Below are positions 6,027 to 14,688 of a DNA stretch of 21,050 bases, one piece after another (the stretch's first letter is position 1; every line of letters begins with the position of its first letter). The notes beneath the pieces were generated by a model. That model was not told the origin of the DNA and did no database searches. It saw only the letters and a program-made list of their open reading frames with translations. The translations under genes were made by a program, and so were the position numbers. Source of the DNA: a virus; IMG/VR virus record IMGVR_UViG_3300037882_001118, positions 1-21,050 of that record; one strand, 5' to 3'.

Positions 6027-6473
6027 ATGTCCGGCATCTCGAATCACTATGACGCATTGACCGCAATCAAGACATTGATTGACGGACTGTCTCTCAGTGG
6101 CCTTGATGGCGGCGTTGTGATTCAGGAAGTCGCATGGCACGAGAAGGGCGTGACAAACACGACGCTGCCTTTCATCAGCGTCTCGCCGTTCGGATCCGAA
6201 TCGACTGGCGACGCAAACAGTAACGAAGATGAGGTTGGTTATCCGATCCTGATTGCGATTCTCGCGAGTCCGTGTGCGACAGAGTTGGAGACTCGACTTG
6301 GGTGGCGACAGAAGATTCGGCGACGGCTTCGCAATGCGAGCCTGTATGGTCAGGCTCGGAACTTCAACCTGATTCCCGAGCCGTTGGCGTGCGTCGATTT
6401 GGCGGCGTGGCGTCTCAAGCTGTTTGGTTCGGCTATCGTTGTTCGCTGTCTCTATGAGGAACCGCGAACATGA
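6027..6473 (+). CDS. Putative tail terminator protein
   Basis: A 148-residue protein. It contains LPFISVSPFGSES followed by an acidic stretch and DEVGYPILIAILAS, a pairing of a conserved strand with a second strand typical of tail terminator proteins that cap the tail tube and join it to the head. A helix TRLGWRQKIRRRLR follows. GGAGAGA precedes the ATG at 6027; the stop overlaps the next start by ATGA. The call is based on pattern and synteny. Confidence 0.6.
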   Translation: MSGISNHYDALTAIKTLIDGLSLSGLDGGVVIQEVAWHEKGVTNTTLPFISVSPFGSESTGDANSNEDEVGYPILIAILASPCATELETRLGWRQKIRRRLRNASLYGQARNFNLIPEPLACVDLAAWRLKLFGSAIVVRCLYEEPRT

Positions 6474-6934
6474 TAACCGAGGAACTCGACAGCGTAGCAG
6501 AACTCGGCGGCATCTTTCTGGATATCGAGCAACGGTTCAACGGCATCGACTATACCGAACCGCTGACGCTGTTTCAGCAGACGATTGCGGCTGGAGAAGC
6601 GGCGGCATTCGCTGGAGAACGTGAGCCGGGCGGTTCGCCGTGGGCCGCACTATCGCCGGTTACAATCGCGAAGAAAGGCCACAATCGAATCCTATACGAG
6701 ACGGGAGCATTGATGGCGTCTCTCGTGACTGTTGGCGGGCCGGGAAATATCAACGCGGTGTCATCGCGTGGAAGTATATTCGGCACGGACGACGAGAAGG
6801 CTTTGTGGCACACGACTGGAACGAGTAGAATGCCAGCACGTCCGCCGGTCGGGACGAACGATGAGGACGTTGACGAATTGGCTGAATCTATCGCGGACTT
6901 CGCGGTCGAATCACTCATTTACAAGGTGGGCTAA
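6470..6934 (+). CDS. Phage virion morphogenesis protein, Mu gpG / tail completion family
   Basis: A 154-residue protein with the family hallmarks: PWAALSPVTIAKKGHNRILYETGALMASL, here split as SPWAALSPVTIAKKG and then RILYETGALMASL, followed by KALWHTTGTSRMPARPPVG. These WxxLSPxTxxxKG, LxxTGxLxxSL and HxxGTxxxPARPxxG motifs define the Mu gpG-like/phage tail completion family, involved in head-tail joining or tail assembly. It overlaps the upstream gene by ATGA. The N-terminal 45 residues are helical and acidic. The family call is strong. Confidence 0.82.
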   Translation: MITEELDSVAELGGIFLDIEQRFNGIDYTEPLTLFQQTIAAGEAAAFAGEREPGGSPWAALSPVTIAKKGHNRILYETGALMASLVTVGGPGNINAVSSRGSIFGTDDEKALWHTTGTSRMPARPPVGTNDEDVDELAESIADFAVESLIYKVG

Positions 6935-6936
6935 AC

Positions 6937-7236
6937 GTGGCTGACAACGTGCTGAAGTTTGATTCTGGAAGTAGTCCGTTCAAGGAATTCCAAATCGACC
7001 AGAATCATGCGACCGTCGAAGAGATACACGATCACGTCGAGCGGCCTATCGGCGGCGACGGCTGGTCGAGCATTGTTCGCAGGATTGGCACCGATGAGAT
7101 TCGCGGCCCGTTCGCGTTCCTAGGCGATGCGATGGCCGAAATGCGACGGTGGGCGGCAGAAGGCCCGTCTGTTGCCGAGATTGGTTCGGTTGATGAAGTC
7201 GAATCCAAGAGAACAAGCAAACACCGAAAGGGGTGA
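6937..7236 (+). CDS. Small hypothetical protein between gpG-like and tail tube genes
   Basis: A 99-residue protein that starts with GTG at 6937, two bases after the previous stop, with AAGGTGGG upstream. It contains VEEIHDHVERPIGGDGWSS and FAFLGDAMAEMRRWAAEGPS and ends with a basic tail (KRTSKHRKG). No family is recognised. Its position suggests a tail accessory protein. Confidence 0.55.
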   Translation: MADNVLKFDSGSSPFKEFQIDQNHATVEEIHDHVERPIGGDGWSSIVRRIGTDEIRGPFAFLGDAMAEMRRWAAEGPSVAEIGSVDEVESKRTSKHRKG

Positions 7237-7241
7237 TGTAA

Positions 7242-8147
7242 ATGGCGGAATCAATGGGCTATCTCGCCAACATGGCGATTCATTCGGCGGCGGACTTCAC
7301 GAGCGGCACTCCGGTCGCGATGAAGTATTTGACGAACAGTTTGCAAGAGAAGATTCCGATTGAGGAGAACGACGGCATCCGCTGTACCCGGGCGCGGAAC
7401 ATCGCGGACATCGCGTTGGGCAACATCAGCGTAGGCGGTGCGATTACATGCAACCCGACTCCGATTGAGTGGGATCGCTGGCTGCCATACATGGGCTTCA
7501 GCGTCTCGACGAATACTTGGACTCTGACCGAGGCACTGTCGGACCTGTACATTCGCACCTACATGGGCGGCAGCGGTGCGGAGTTGTTCACGTTCTTGAC
7601 TCGGATCAGTTCGTGGACGATGACGATTGAACCGGGAAAGAAGGTTGTTCTTGCGTTGAATCTCGTTGGCAAGACGATCACGATCACGTCGAGCTACACG
7701 TTCCCGACGATTGACGATTTGTCGCGGCCGTATATGGCATACGATCTAGGATCGACAACGGGCATGACGATTGCCAGCGTTGCGAACTACGTCGAGAAGA
7801 TCGAGTTGGCGTGCGATCATAAAATCGAGCCGACGTTCATGACGGGACAGACGGCGACGGACTTGGAGCCGGGCGATAGGGTCGTTACGTGCAAGGTCAC
7901 GACCAAGTTCAACTCGGCGGCAGAGGTTGCTTTGCTGACGGCTCAACGTGCGGGAACGACTGTGACGGGTGCGTTTACGCTGACGAATGGGAACACGAGC
8001 ATGGCGGTTTCGCTGGGTGCGATGAAGGCATCGTCGATGACGCCAGTAGTCCCCGGTCGCGGAAAGATTCGGCAGGAGATTGAGTTCAACTGCTATAAGA
8101 CGGGATCGACGGGTGAGATTGTGATTGTGAATGATAGCTCGGCGTAA
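7242..8147 (+). CDS. Major tail tube protein
   Basis: A 301-residue beta-rich protein placed directly upstream of the tail chaperones and tape measure, the fixed location of the tail tube gene in long-tailed phages. It contains repeated strand pairs (LYIRTYMGGSGAELFTFL, ISSWTMTIEPGKKVVLALN, IEFNCYKTGSTGEIVIVND). Its size and the pairing of two similar beta halves fit the siphovirus tail-tube family that carries two tube folds per subunit. AAGGGG lies 11 bases before the start, so expression should be good. No tail sheath gene lies upstream, which argues for a non-contractile tail. Confidence 0.72.
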   Translation: MAESMGYLANMAIHSAADFTSGTPVAMKYLTNSLQEKIPIEENDGIRCTRARNIADIALGNISVGGAITCNPTPIEWDRWLPYMGFSVSTNTWTLTEALSDLYIRTYMGGSGAELFTFLTRISSWTMTIEPGKKVVLALNLVGKTITITSSYTFPTIDDLSRPYMAYDLGSTTGMTIASVANYVEKIELACDHKIEPTFMTGQTATDLEPGDRVVTCKVTTKFNSAAEVALLTAQRAGTTVTGAFTLTNGNTSMAVSLGAMKASSMTPVVPGRGKIRQEIEFNCYKTGSTGEIVIVNDSSA

Positions 8148-8168
8148 TTTCTAAAAGGGGAACAGACA

Positions 8169-8591
8169 ATGGCAAGCGTGATACTTGACGGATGGAGCGA
8201 CCTTCCTGGCTATATCGAAGGCACGAAGCAAGACTCGAACGGGGACCGGCTATACGATCCTTTGGAGTTTACGTTTCGCGGTGCGACGCGGCTTGAGGTC
8301 ATTGCGTTAGATCGCAAGGTGGCTCAGTTGCTCCAGCAGGAGAACGCGACTGGCGGCGACGGCATGAAGTCTGAAATGGCGGCGTGCGAGTTCATCGCGT
8401 CGAAGCTGCAATCGTGGAACCTGACTGCAAAGGGGGTTCACTCTGTTCCGATCACTGCTGCGAATGTGGCTCGTCTGCAATACGAGTTGTTCGGTCGGTT
8501 GTATCGAATCATCCGCAACGAAGAAAAGAGCGATCCGAGGCCACCGGAGACACAACCAGCGGCGACGGACGAGGAACTGCTGGGAAACTAG
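8169..8591 (+). CDS. Tail assembly chaperone (lambda gpG-type)
   Basis: A 140-residue protein between the tail tube and tape measure genes, beginning MASVILDGWSDLPGY, with AAGGGGAA upstream. The short form is about the size of lambda gpG. It ends ELLGN encoded by CTG GGA AAC then TAG; GGGAAAC is a -1 slippery heptamer in the correct phase, so some ribosomes should continue into the downstream frame and make a longer chaperone of about 278 residues (end 9004). Such chaperones bind the tape measure during tube assembly and are not in the virion. Sequence similarity to lambda gpG itself is not visible; the call rests on position, size and frameshift signal. Confidence 0.75.
   Translation: MASVILDGWSDLPGYIEGTKQDSNGDRLYDPLEFTFRGATRLEVIALDRKVAQLLQQENATGGDGMKSEMAACEFIASKLQSWNLTAKGVHSVPITAANVARLQYELFGRLYRIIRNEEKSDPRPPETQPAATDEELLGN
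8582..8588 (+). promoter_or_regulatory. Programmed -1 ribosomal frameshift site GGGAAAC
   Basis: G GGA AAC sits in phase as X XXY YYZ immediately before the TAG at 8589-8591. After a one-base backward slip the ribosome reads CTA GTG AGC and continues without a stop to 9004. This is the same type of site as GGGAAAG in lambda G-T and is at the position where long-tailed phages conserve it. Confidence 0.8.
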
Positions 8592-9004
8592 TGAGCGGCG
8601 TCGGGTTGATATTGAATCACCCCCGCGTCGCTTATCGGGACTGCGATCACTGCCAAAAGTATCTCTACGACGAGGACACGGGCTTGGTTGAACTCGGTCG
8701 CGACGGCCAGCCAGAGATGCGATATGATGCGTGCCCGCCGCGATGTCGGTTGCCTGTTGACGAGCGTGGCCGGTCGTTGTGTCCGAAGGGAACTCCCGAG
8801 AATCCACGGAGCTTGTTGCCGATCATGGAGCAGTGCTATCAACACTATCGCGAATGCAGGGCTGTCGGGTCGTTCCCTGACGATCCGCTAGTTCGTCGCA
8901 ATGCGGCGGCGATTCGCGACGTTGAGGAAGTCGCTGAACAGAATCGGCAGAGCGAGTTCCAATCTGTTCTCGCCAGCCTTGCGATACGGGGGGCAACGCG
9001 ATGA
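8591..9004 (+). CDS. Frameshift-encoded C-terminal domain of tail assembly chaperone (gpT-type), Cys-rich
   Basis: A 137-residue reading frame in the -1 frame after the chaperone. A GTG at 8591 overlaps the upstream TAG, but the nearest purine-rich ribosome site is about 15 bases away, so expression mainly as the frameshift fusion is more likely. It begins VSGVGLILNHPRVAYRDCDH and holds a zinc-ribbon-like Cys set (CDHC, then CPPRC and CPKG, and later CYQHYREC). It ends with a helical stretch (EEVAEQNRQSEFQSVLASLA). The last codons overlap the tape measure start by ATGA. Cys pairs are not part of lambda gpT and are a distinctive feature. Confidence 0.7.
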   Translation: MSGVGLILNHPRVAYRDCDHCQKYLYDEDTGLVELGRDGQPEMRYDACPPRCRLPVDERGRSLCPKGTPENPRSLLPIMEQCYQHYRECRAVGSFPDDPLVRRNAAAIRDVEEVAEQNRQSEFQSVLASLAIRGATR

Positions 9005-10638
9005 GCGGTCAAACAATTCGCGATGTCATCATCAAAATTGCGATTGAGCAGAAGGCAGCGGCGTTGAAAGTGCCGGACACGTCGGCCATCACTGCGGCAA
9101 TGCAGAAGATAAACGCCACGCCGAATGGTGATGTTGAAAAGGTGATGAGCAAGCGGGCTACAGATGCGGAGCGAGCCTATGACCAAGAGGCATCTGCCGC
9201 CATCGCCGCATACTCCAAGATTATGCGAGCCAGAGAGGCGGCGGCGGATAAAGAAAAACAGCTTCTGGTTCAGACGCAATCAACGCAGTCTGCGGTTCTG
9301 TCGGGCTATGCCGCCGGTGCTGCTGCTGCGTTGCAGATGGCGAAGGGCATCGCGTTTGTGGTCGCGGCGAACGACGAGCAAGCGGAATCGTTTGTCCGAG
9401 CGATTGCGAAGGCTCAGGGCTATTTCGATTTGGCTGTCGGCGGCATCAACGTCGTGAAGACTCTGAACGACGTACAGCGTCAATCGGCGTTATTGCTGGA
9501 ATTGCAGGCGGCAGCATCGGCGAAAGCGGCAGCCGGTAATGTTGCGATTGTAACAACCTCAGCAGCAGCTGCAGTCGGGACAACTACGGTCGCGGCGGGT
9601 GCGACTGCGGCGGGTGGTGCGATGATGTACCTGGCAAAGGCCGGTGCTTTTGCTGGGGCCGTGTTGTCAAAAATGTTCACTCCGCTGACTGTTGGCTTCG
9701 CAGCGGTGGCTGTTGTCGCTGCTGTTGCAACGAAGGCAATCATCTATTGGAGCGGCAGCAGCGAGCGAGAGGCGAAGAAAGCGGCGGACGCATTAGAGAA
9801 ATCAACAGGCCGACAGGTATCGGCTTTAGAGCGAATTGCGGCACAGTCAAGGGAACTCGCGTCGGCCGGTAGTGCGTCGAATATCGGTGACGATCAATCG
9901 GCGATAGCTGGCCAGTTGGAAACACTCAAGGCGGCGAGAGAGCAGCTTCAATCGGCGGCTGGAAAGATTGATACTCGGTCGGATGATCCTGCAAAACGAC
10001 AGTCGGCATACGAACAGAAAAACAGATTGCAAAGCGAAGCGGTCGCGATATTGAATCAGGAGAAAGACCTGCAAGGCCAGATTGTTGAGGGGAAGAAGGC
10101 CGAACAGGCGGCGGCTCAACAGATACTGCGAACGGCACAAGACACACTGGCGAGTGAAGAGAATCGCAATCGTTCGGAGAACGCAAGACTCGGATTGATG
10201 ACTCGTGCCGATCAAGCCACGGCTAAACGATTGCTCGACCAGAAAGCGGCTGGCAAGGAACTGTCGGTTGCCGACGCCCGCAAGGCACAGTCTCTCGGCA
10301 TCTTGTCTGGTGATGTCGAGGCGGCGGGAGCAAAGGAAGCGAAGCGGCTGGGATTGGATAAGTCGCGAGAAGGTGCCGGAGAAACGCGACCACTAGAACA
10401 GGCTCGACGCGACGTGAAGTCGGCACAGAACACGGCAGGCGAAGCGATCAAACAACTAGACGACGAGATAAAAGAGGCGTCGAAACAGCAGAAAGAATTA
10501 GCAGAGAAACTCGTGCAAGCGATTCGAGGGAAGTTCGCGACATCGGAAGCGTTGGCGGAAGTGATTCAGGTTATAGAAGACGAGAAGACTCGACGCGAGA
10601 AACAGACTTTCTTCCAAGCGAGAGGATGGTCTAAATGA
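9001..10638 (+). CDS. Tail tape measure protein
   Basis: A 545-residue protein following the chaperone pair. The N-terminal 90 residues are helical; residues about 95-122, 183-222 and 228-249 are strongly hydrophobic, Ala/Gly/Val-rich segments (GFAAVAVVAAVATKAIIYW), and residues 256-545 are charged, long-helix coiled coil rich in Glu, Lys, Gln and Ala. Hydrophobic segments within a long helical protein are typical of tape measures, which set tail length and help DNA cross the host membrane. By the usual rule of about 0.15 nm per residue the tail would be near 80 nm. This is short for a tape measure but within range. Confidence 0.85.
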   Translation: MSGQTIRDVIIKIAIEQKAAALKVPDTSAITAAMQKINATPNGDVEKVMSKRATDAERAYDQEASAAIAAYSKIMRAREAAADKEKQLLVQTQSTQSAVLSGYAAGAAAALQMAKGIAFVVAANDEQAESFVRAIAKAQGYFDLAVGGINVVKTLNDVQRQSALLLELQAAASAKAAAGNVAIVTTSAAAAVGTTTVAAGATAAGGAMMYLAKAGAFAGAVLSKMFTPLTVGFAAVAVVAAVATKAIIYWSGSSEREAKKAADALEKSTGRQVSALERIAAQSRELASAGSASNIGDDQSAIAGQLETLKAAREQLQSAAGKIDTRSDDPAKRQSAYEQKNRLQSEAVAILNQEKDLQGQIVEGKKAEQAAAQQILRTAQDTLASEENRNRSENARLGLMTRADQATAKRLLDQKAAGKELSVADARKAQSLGILSGDVEAAGAKEAKRLGLDKSREGAGETRPLEQARRDVKSAQNTAGEAIKQLDDEIKEASKQQKELAEKLVQAIRGKFATSEALAEVIQVIEDEKTRREKQTFFQARGWSK

Positions 10639-10850
10639 CAGAATCCGAGACGCTGTTGATGGTGGAACTCATCCGCAATCGAGATAGAGAGATCGAGCGG
10701 CTTGAATTGCAGATGCATGCGATGCGAGGTGCGATAGAGGCACTCGCCGATTATGCTATTCAGGTGCGAGAGTATTTGAAGTCATTGAGCATCGAAACAC
10801 CGATGCCGCCTGTCAATCGGCTCGACCAATACTGGGGAGGGAATAACTGA
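10635..10850 (+). CDS. Small coiled-coil protein after tape measure
   Basis: A 71-residue protein overlapping the tape measure stop by ATGA. Residues 1-50 form an almost continuous heptad-like helix (ESETLLMVELIRNRDREIER, then LELQMHAMRGAIEALADYAI), followed by a Pro-rich tail (PMPPVNRLDQYWGG). It could be a tail-tip accessory or chaperone. No family is recognised. Confidence 0.6.
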   Translation: MTESETLLMVELIRNRDREIERLELQMHAMRGAIEALADYAIQVREYLKSLSIETPMPPVNRLDQYWGGNN

Positions 10851-11581
10851 TGTCCCTCGCAACGTATGGCAGCTATGCTCACGACGTGAATTCTGTCGGA
10901 CTCAATTCATTCACTCGCGAGTATATCGACGGGCCGAGCGGCTTTCACAAGCTACTGAGAACGACCATCGACATCGAGGCGAAGATCATTCGCAGTTCGC
11001 AACTCGCCAACTTCGCGGAACTGGAATTGATGCGGGCGGCGTATTCGATTGGCGGGCAGTCGTTCGGGTTCTATGACGAGTCTGGCAACGTGCTATCGTG
11101 GTCGCTTGACAGCAGCCAATGCGTCGGCGGCGTTACGGTGTTGAAGCCGGTGAGTCATTCGGAGATCAAGGGAAGTCACGGCGTCAACTGGATTAAATGC
11201 AATATCGTGTTGCAGGGCGACGTGCTGTTGACGTTGGGCCAGAATCAATATCTGACGTTTCAAGAGACGCTAACGTTCTCAGGAACCGGCAAGCCGATCA
11301 AGGTGCTGAGAACTCCGGCACAAGGCAAGCCGTTCAAGCAAACTGTGACGGAGAATAGTTGGTTCCGTGCGACGCAATCGGGTTCGTTCACGACAACAGA
11401 TCGCAACGCGAAAGAGATGCAACCAATCTGGCCGAACGACCTAGACGGCAACGAAGGCGATACGCAGGTTACAATTCCCGGCGGAATCACAACGCGGGGG
11501 TCGGCTACGGAATGGTCAAGGTCGTGGTCATATCAGTTCAGCAGTCCCGATCCGTTCACCGGACAGGCGAACACATATTGA
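10850..11581 (+). CDS. Putative distal tail (Dit-like) or minor tail protein
   Basis: A 243-residue beta-rich protein with GGGGAGGG upstream and one-base overlap with the previous stop. It is the first sizeable protein after the tape measure, where the distal tail protein, which closes the tail tube at the tip, is usually encoded. Strands such as QSFGFYDESGNVLSWSLD and WIKCNIVLQGDVLLTLG are visible. No diagnostic Dit motif is recognised, so minor tail protein is the safer reading. Confidence 0.45.
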   Translation: MSLATYGSYAHDVNSVGLNSFTREYIDGPSGFHKLLRTTIDIEAKIIRSSQLANFAELELMRAAYSIGGQSFGFYDESGNVLSWSLDSSQCVGGVTVLKPVSHSEIKGSHGVNWIKCNIVLQGDVLLTLGQNQYLTFQETLTFSGTGKPIKVLRTPAQGKPFKQTVTENSWFRATQSGSFTTTDRNAKEMQPIWPNDLDGNEGDTQVTIPGGITTRGSATEWSRSWSYQFSSPDPFTGQANTY

Positions 11582-11590
11582 GGTCGATAA

Positions 11591-12829
11591 ATGGCAACAC
11601 TCAGATGGATATCCGGTGCCCAAAGTGTGACGAACGTCTGGACGTTGACGCTATCGGGGACCGTCACGAGTCAGACGTATACAATCACGATTGGTAGCAA
11701 GACGATCACCTACACGGCTGACGGTTCGGCTACGCAGGCAATCATCTTCGCAGCATTGTTGGCATCATGGAATTCAACAAGCAACCCCGCTCCGGCAGAG
11801 TTCAAGGAACTCATCGCGACAGGCGGAGTAACGAATCTCGTGTTGACTGGTCGCGTGACTGGCCGTCCGCATGTTGTCGCGTTTACAACTGGTGGGGCAG
11901 CGACGGCAACGGCAACGGAAACCACGGCGGCAACAGGCCCGAACTTCCGCAATAATGGAGCAAACTGGACTGGTGGAGCGGCCCCTGCAAACGGCGATAC
12001 GCTCGTTTATGATTCTGGGAACGTGCCGTGCAAGTATGGCTTCACGGCGGCGTTGACGACGTTGACGACGAAAATCGAGCCTGGCTATGGCGGCTATATC
12101 GGGTTGCCGGATGTCAACACGGACGGGCTGCCGTATCACGAATATCGCGACACGTCCTACGTTCAAGAGGGTGGCACGCTCGTCGTCAACAGCGGTAACG
12201 TGTCGCTTGTTCGCGTCTATTTCGGAACAACGGCGTTTACAGCACGATCACTTCAGACGGGACAGCGTACCGATCCGAATGCTCCCGTTGTGTTGCTGAC
12301 GGGCGGGGCGGCGAGTTCCGAGTGTGACGTGAGCCGAGGCGATGTCGGGCTGGCGGTATATGCTGGCGAGACGGCGAACTGTCCGACGATCCAAATGAGC
12401 TACGTTAGCCAATCGGCATCTGATGCGAGGGTAATAGGCGGGACCGGATTGACTGTGACGACGATCACAAAGAGCGGCGGAACGCTGGAACTCAACAGCA
12501 GCGTGACGACGTTGACGCAAGACCCGAACGGTGGAACGACAACGATACAGGCTGGATCGGTGACGACGCTGAACGTCAACGGCGGAACTGTGGTCTATAA
12601 CTCGACCGGCACACTCGCGACGGCGAATGTCCGCAATGATGGCGTTCTTGACTTCAACCAAGACCCGCGTGGAAAGACGATCACGAATCCGATCAACGCC
12701 TATGGGCCGAATGCGTTCGTGAAAGATTCGCAAAAGAATGTCAACAGCGGAGTTCTTTCTCTCGTGACTGTTGGCACACCGCTCGCGAATATCGACCATT
12801 CGGTTAGCAACACGATCAGCCTGACGTGA
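11591..12829 (+). CDS. Beta-helix-like minor tail protein, long paralogue
   Basis: A 412-residue protein with GAGGT six bases before the ATG. Residues about 1-115 form a beta domain (SQTYTITIGSKTITYTADG). Residues about 116-285 match the second paralogue at 15412-16347, sharing TGPNF/SGPYF, IGLPDVNTDG/IGLPFMNADG, YxEYR and AxxGETA motifs. Residues about 286-360 form successive rungs of 18-19 residues (SGGTLELNSSVTT, NGGTTTIQAGSVTT, NGGTVVYNSTG, NDGVLDFNQD), the look of a parallel beta-helix. Such proteins are usually tail-tip or fibre components that touch the host surface. Function is inferred from fold pattern and location. Confidence 0.6.
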   Translation: MATLRWISGAQSVTNVWTLTLSGTVTSQTYTITIGSKTITYTADGSATQAIIFAALLASWNSTSNPAPAEFKELIATGGVTNLVLTGRVTGRPHVVAFTTGGAATATATETTAATGPNFRNNGANWTGGAAPANGDTLVYDSGNVPCKYGFTAALTTLTTKIEPGYGGYIGLPDVNTDGLPYHEYRDTSYVQEGGTLVVNSGNVSLVRVYFGTTAFTARSLQTGQRTDPNAPVVLLTGGAASSECDVSRGDVGLAVYAGETANCPTIQMSYVSQSASDARVIGGTGLTVTTITKSGGTLELNSSVTTLTQDPNGGTTTIQAGSVTTLNVNGGTVVYNSTGTLATANVRNDGVLDFNQDPRGKTITNPINAYGPNAFVKDSQKNVNSGVLSLVTVGTPLANIDHSVSNTISLT

Positions 12830-12836
12830 GGACGTG

Positions 12837-14687
12837 ATGCCGGACCAACAGCAAGCCAAGTTCACATATCCCGGAATACAGTCCGTCGAAGAATTGGACA
12901 TGACCGACATCGCGGGCGTTTCGCCGTCTACAATCTCGATTCAGTGTTATCCCCAATGGGGACTGCCGAAGATCGAAGGCGATTTGGTTCTGACGCAGGA
13001 CGGACGCAAGGTCACGATAAAAAAGTGCCGCATCGGTTCGGCAAACTATACGCGGAACAGCGGCGGTCAAATTGTGTCCGTGATGCTGACGGATGAGCGG
13101 TGGAGATGGGGCAAAGGCTATGTGATAACGGGCCGCTACAACACGCGGCTTCCGAACAACGAAGTCGATCCGTTTCGCGAGAAGAAACCGGTAGAGCTTG
13201 TAAAGTTGCTGTTCGATGCAATGGATGTCTCGAACTATGAGGCCGATCTAGTCGAGAGCGATGCCGACATTGCGGCAGCGAGGCCGGATATAGATTGGGA
13301 CGTGAGCAACCCCGCTCAAGAGTTGCAATCTCTGTTGGACTCGTTTGGGCTGCGTCTAGTACCTCGCCGAACAGATGGCAAGTTCGTCATTTGCCGCACT
13401 GGTGAAGGTGCTACGCTTGCAGCGGACAACCGGCCATACCAAGACCCGAGCGAGGGCATCGACCCGCAAGAGGTGCCGGACGCTTTGACTGTATTCGGTC
13501 CGCCGATCCGGCATCAAGTGCGATTGGAATTAGAGGCCGTTGGTCGTGAGATATGGGACGAAGCGAAGCAACCTTCGCCGATTCCGAGCGATCCGTTATT
13601 ACCTAGACCGACAGACAATGCGGACGGTTCGATCAAGCCGATTGACGAGCTAACGTATGCTCCGAAGATTGCAGGCGTCGCCAATTGGAAGCAGTTCGAC
13701 GAAGATTGTACGCAGATAGATCGAGTGCGAGTGAAACAACCGGACGGATCGTTGCACTCACCTCAAGACTTGGCTCGGCAGTCTGTTTACAGAATGTATC
13801 GCGTGAAAGCCGACGCCGACGGCAAGATCATAATCCCGAGCTATAGCGATCCGGTCAGCGGAGAAAATACAGTCACGCGGAAACAACTGATTCTCACGAA
13901 TGAATTGCTCGACGAGTACATTGACCCGGATGGAGCGAAAAAGATTCAACCGGCTTTCTGTGATTTTGTCGGGTTCTATACTGGCTGGGAAGGCACTGGA
14001 AACGCAAAAGGCGGAACACGTCTTGAGGCGGGAACAGACGTTGACGGCGAAGCCACTGAAACAGTCACGTTTTCAATCAATCTCGATGGCCAATTGCAAA
14101 CAATCAGCTTCTCAAAAGCGATGATGCGATACAACGACGGCCAAACATCCGGCGACATTCTCCCGGCGAAGATATGGCTGACGTGTGCGGTCGAGATAAG
14201 GCATCCAGAAACGTGGCAACCGATTCGATACGAGAAGTCGAAACCTGTTCCGGGTGCCCCGCCGCTAGCGGCGAGAGCCAAGGCGAAGTTTATTCAACCA
14301 CTGAGGCACGATGACGTGAAGGCGTGGTTCAAAACATACTACGACATCGACGAGATGAGCGGAGAGGGGACCATCAGCGATTCAACGGATAACACGGCGA
14401 TTGCAGATACACAGGCCGACTACTATCTCGACTCGCAATTGAAGGCGATGGAAACAGTCAACAGCAAGACGCTGACGTTGATAGGTATTTGGCCGGTCGA
14501 TATGGACGGGGCAATCAACCAGATCAGCTACCGAATCTCAAAGTCTGGAGCAGACACAACCGTATCGCGTGGGACCGAACATGACGTTAGAATCCCGACG
14601 TACAAAGATCAGCAGCAACGCATCAAGCGGACGAAGTTGGCGAACGAGAAGGCAGCGGCAGACATGGCGGCGTTGAAGGCAAAATAG
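12837..14687 (+). CDS. Putative tail tip hub / tail-associated protein
   Basis: A 616-residue protein. ATG 12837 is preferred to the GTG at 12834 because of GAGGA (12828-12832). The N-terminal part shows features of tail hub proteins: a beta domain with ISIQCYPQWGLPKIEGDLVL, KVTIKKCRIGSA, LTDERWRWGKGYVITGRYN, then DSFGLRLVPRRTDGKFVIC. The middle is variable, and the C-terminus is a charged helix (QQQRIKRTKLANEKAAADMA). It is the largest tail-tip gene after the tape measure, as hub proteins usually are. No lysozyme or peptidase motif was seen. The hub role is inferred. Confidence 0.5.
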   Translation: MPDQQQAKFTYPGIQSVEELDMTDIAGVSPSTISIQCYPQWGLPKIEGDLVLTQDGRKVTIKKCRIGSANYTRNSGGQIVSVMLTDERWRWGKGYVITGRYNTRLPNNEVDPFREKKPVELVKLLFDAMDVSNYEADLVESDADIAAARPDIDWDVSNPAQELQSLLDSFGLRLVPRRTDGKFVICRTGEGATLAADNRPYQDPSEGIDPQEVPDALTVFGPPIRHQVRLELEAVGREIWDEAKQPSPIPSDPLLPRPTDNADGSIKPIDELTYAPKIAGVANWKQFDEDCTQIDRVRVKQPDGSLHSPQDLARQSVYRMYRVKADADGKIIIPSYSDPVSGENTVTRKQLILTNELLDEYIDPDGAKKIQPAFCDFVGFYTGWEGTGNAKGGTRLEAGTDVDGEATETVTFSINLDGQLQTISFSKAMMRYNDGQTSGDILPAKIWLTCAVEIRHPETWQPIRYEKSKPVPGAPPLAARAKAKFIQPLRHDDVKAWFKTYYDIDEMSGEGTISDSTDNTAIADTQADYYLDSQLKAMETVNSKTLTLIGIWPVDMDGAINQISYRISKSGADTTVSRGTEHDVRIPTYKDQQQRIKRTKLANEKAAADMAALKAK

Positions 14688-14688
14688 T

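Noticed and set aside
12248-12910. Antisense reading frame (220 codons) opposite the long beta-helix gene
   Set aside because: Arg/His/Ser-rich shadow crossing a gene boundary, without start signals or recognisable motifs.
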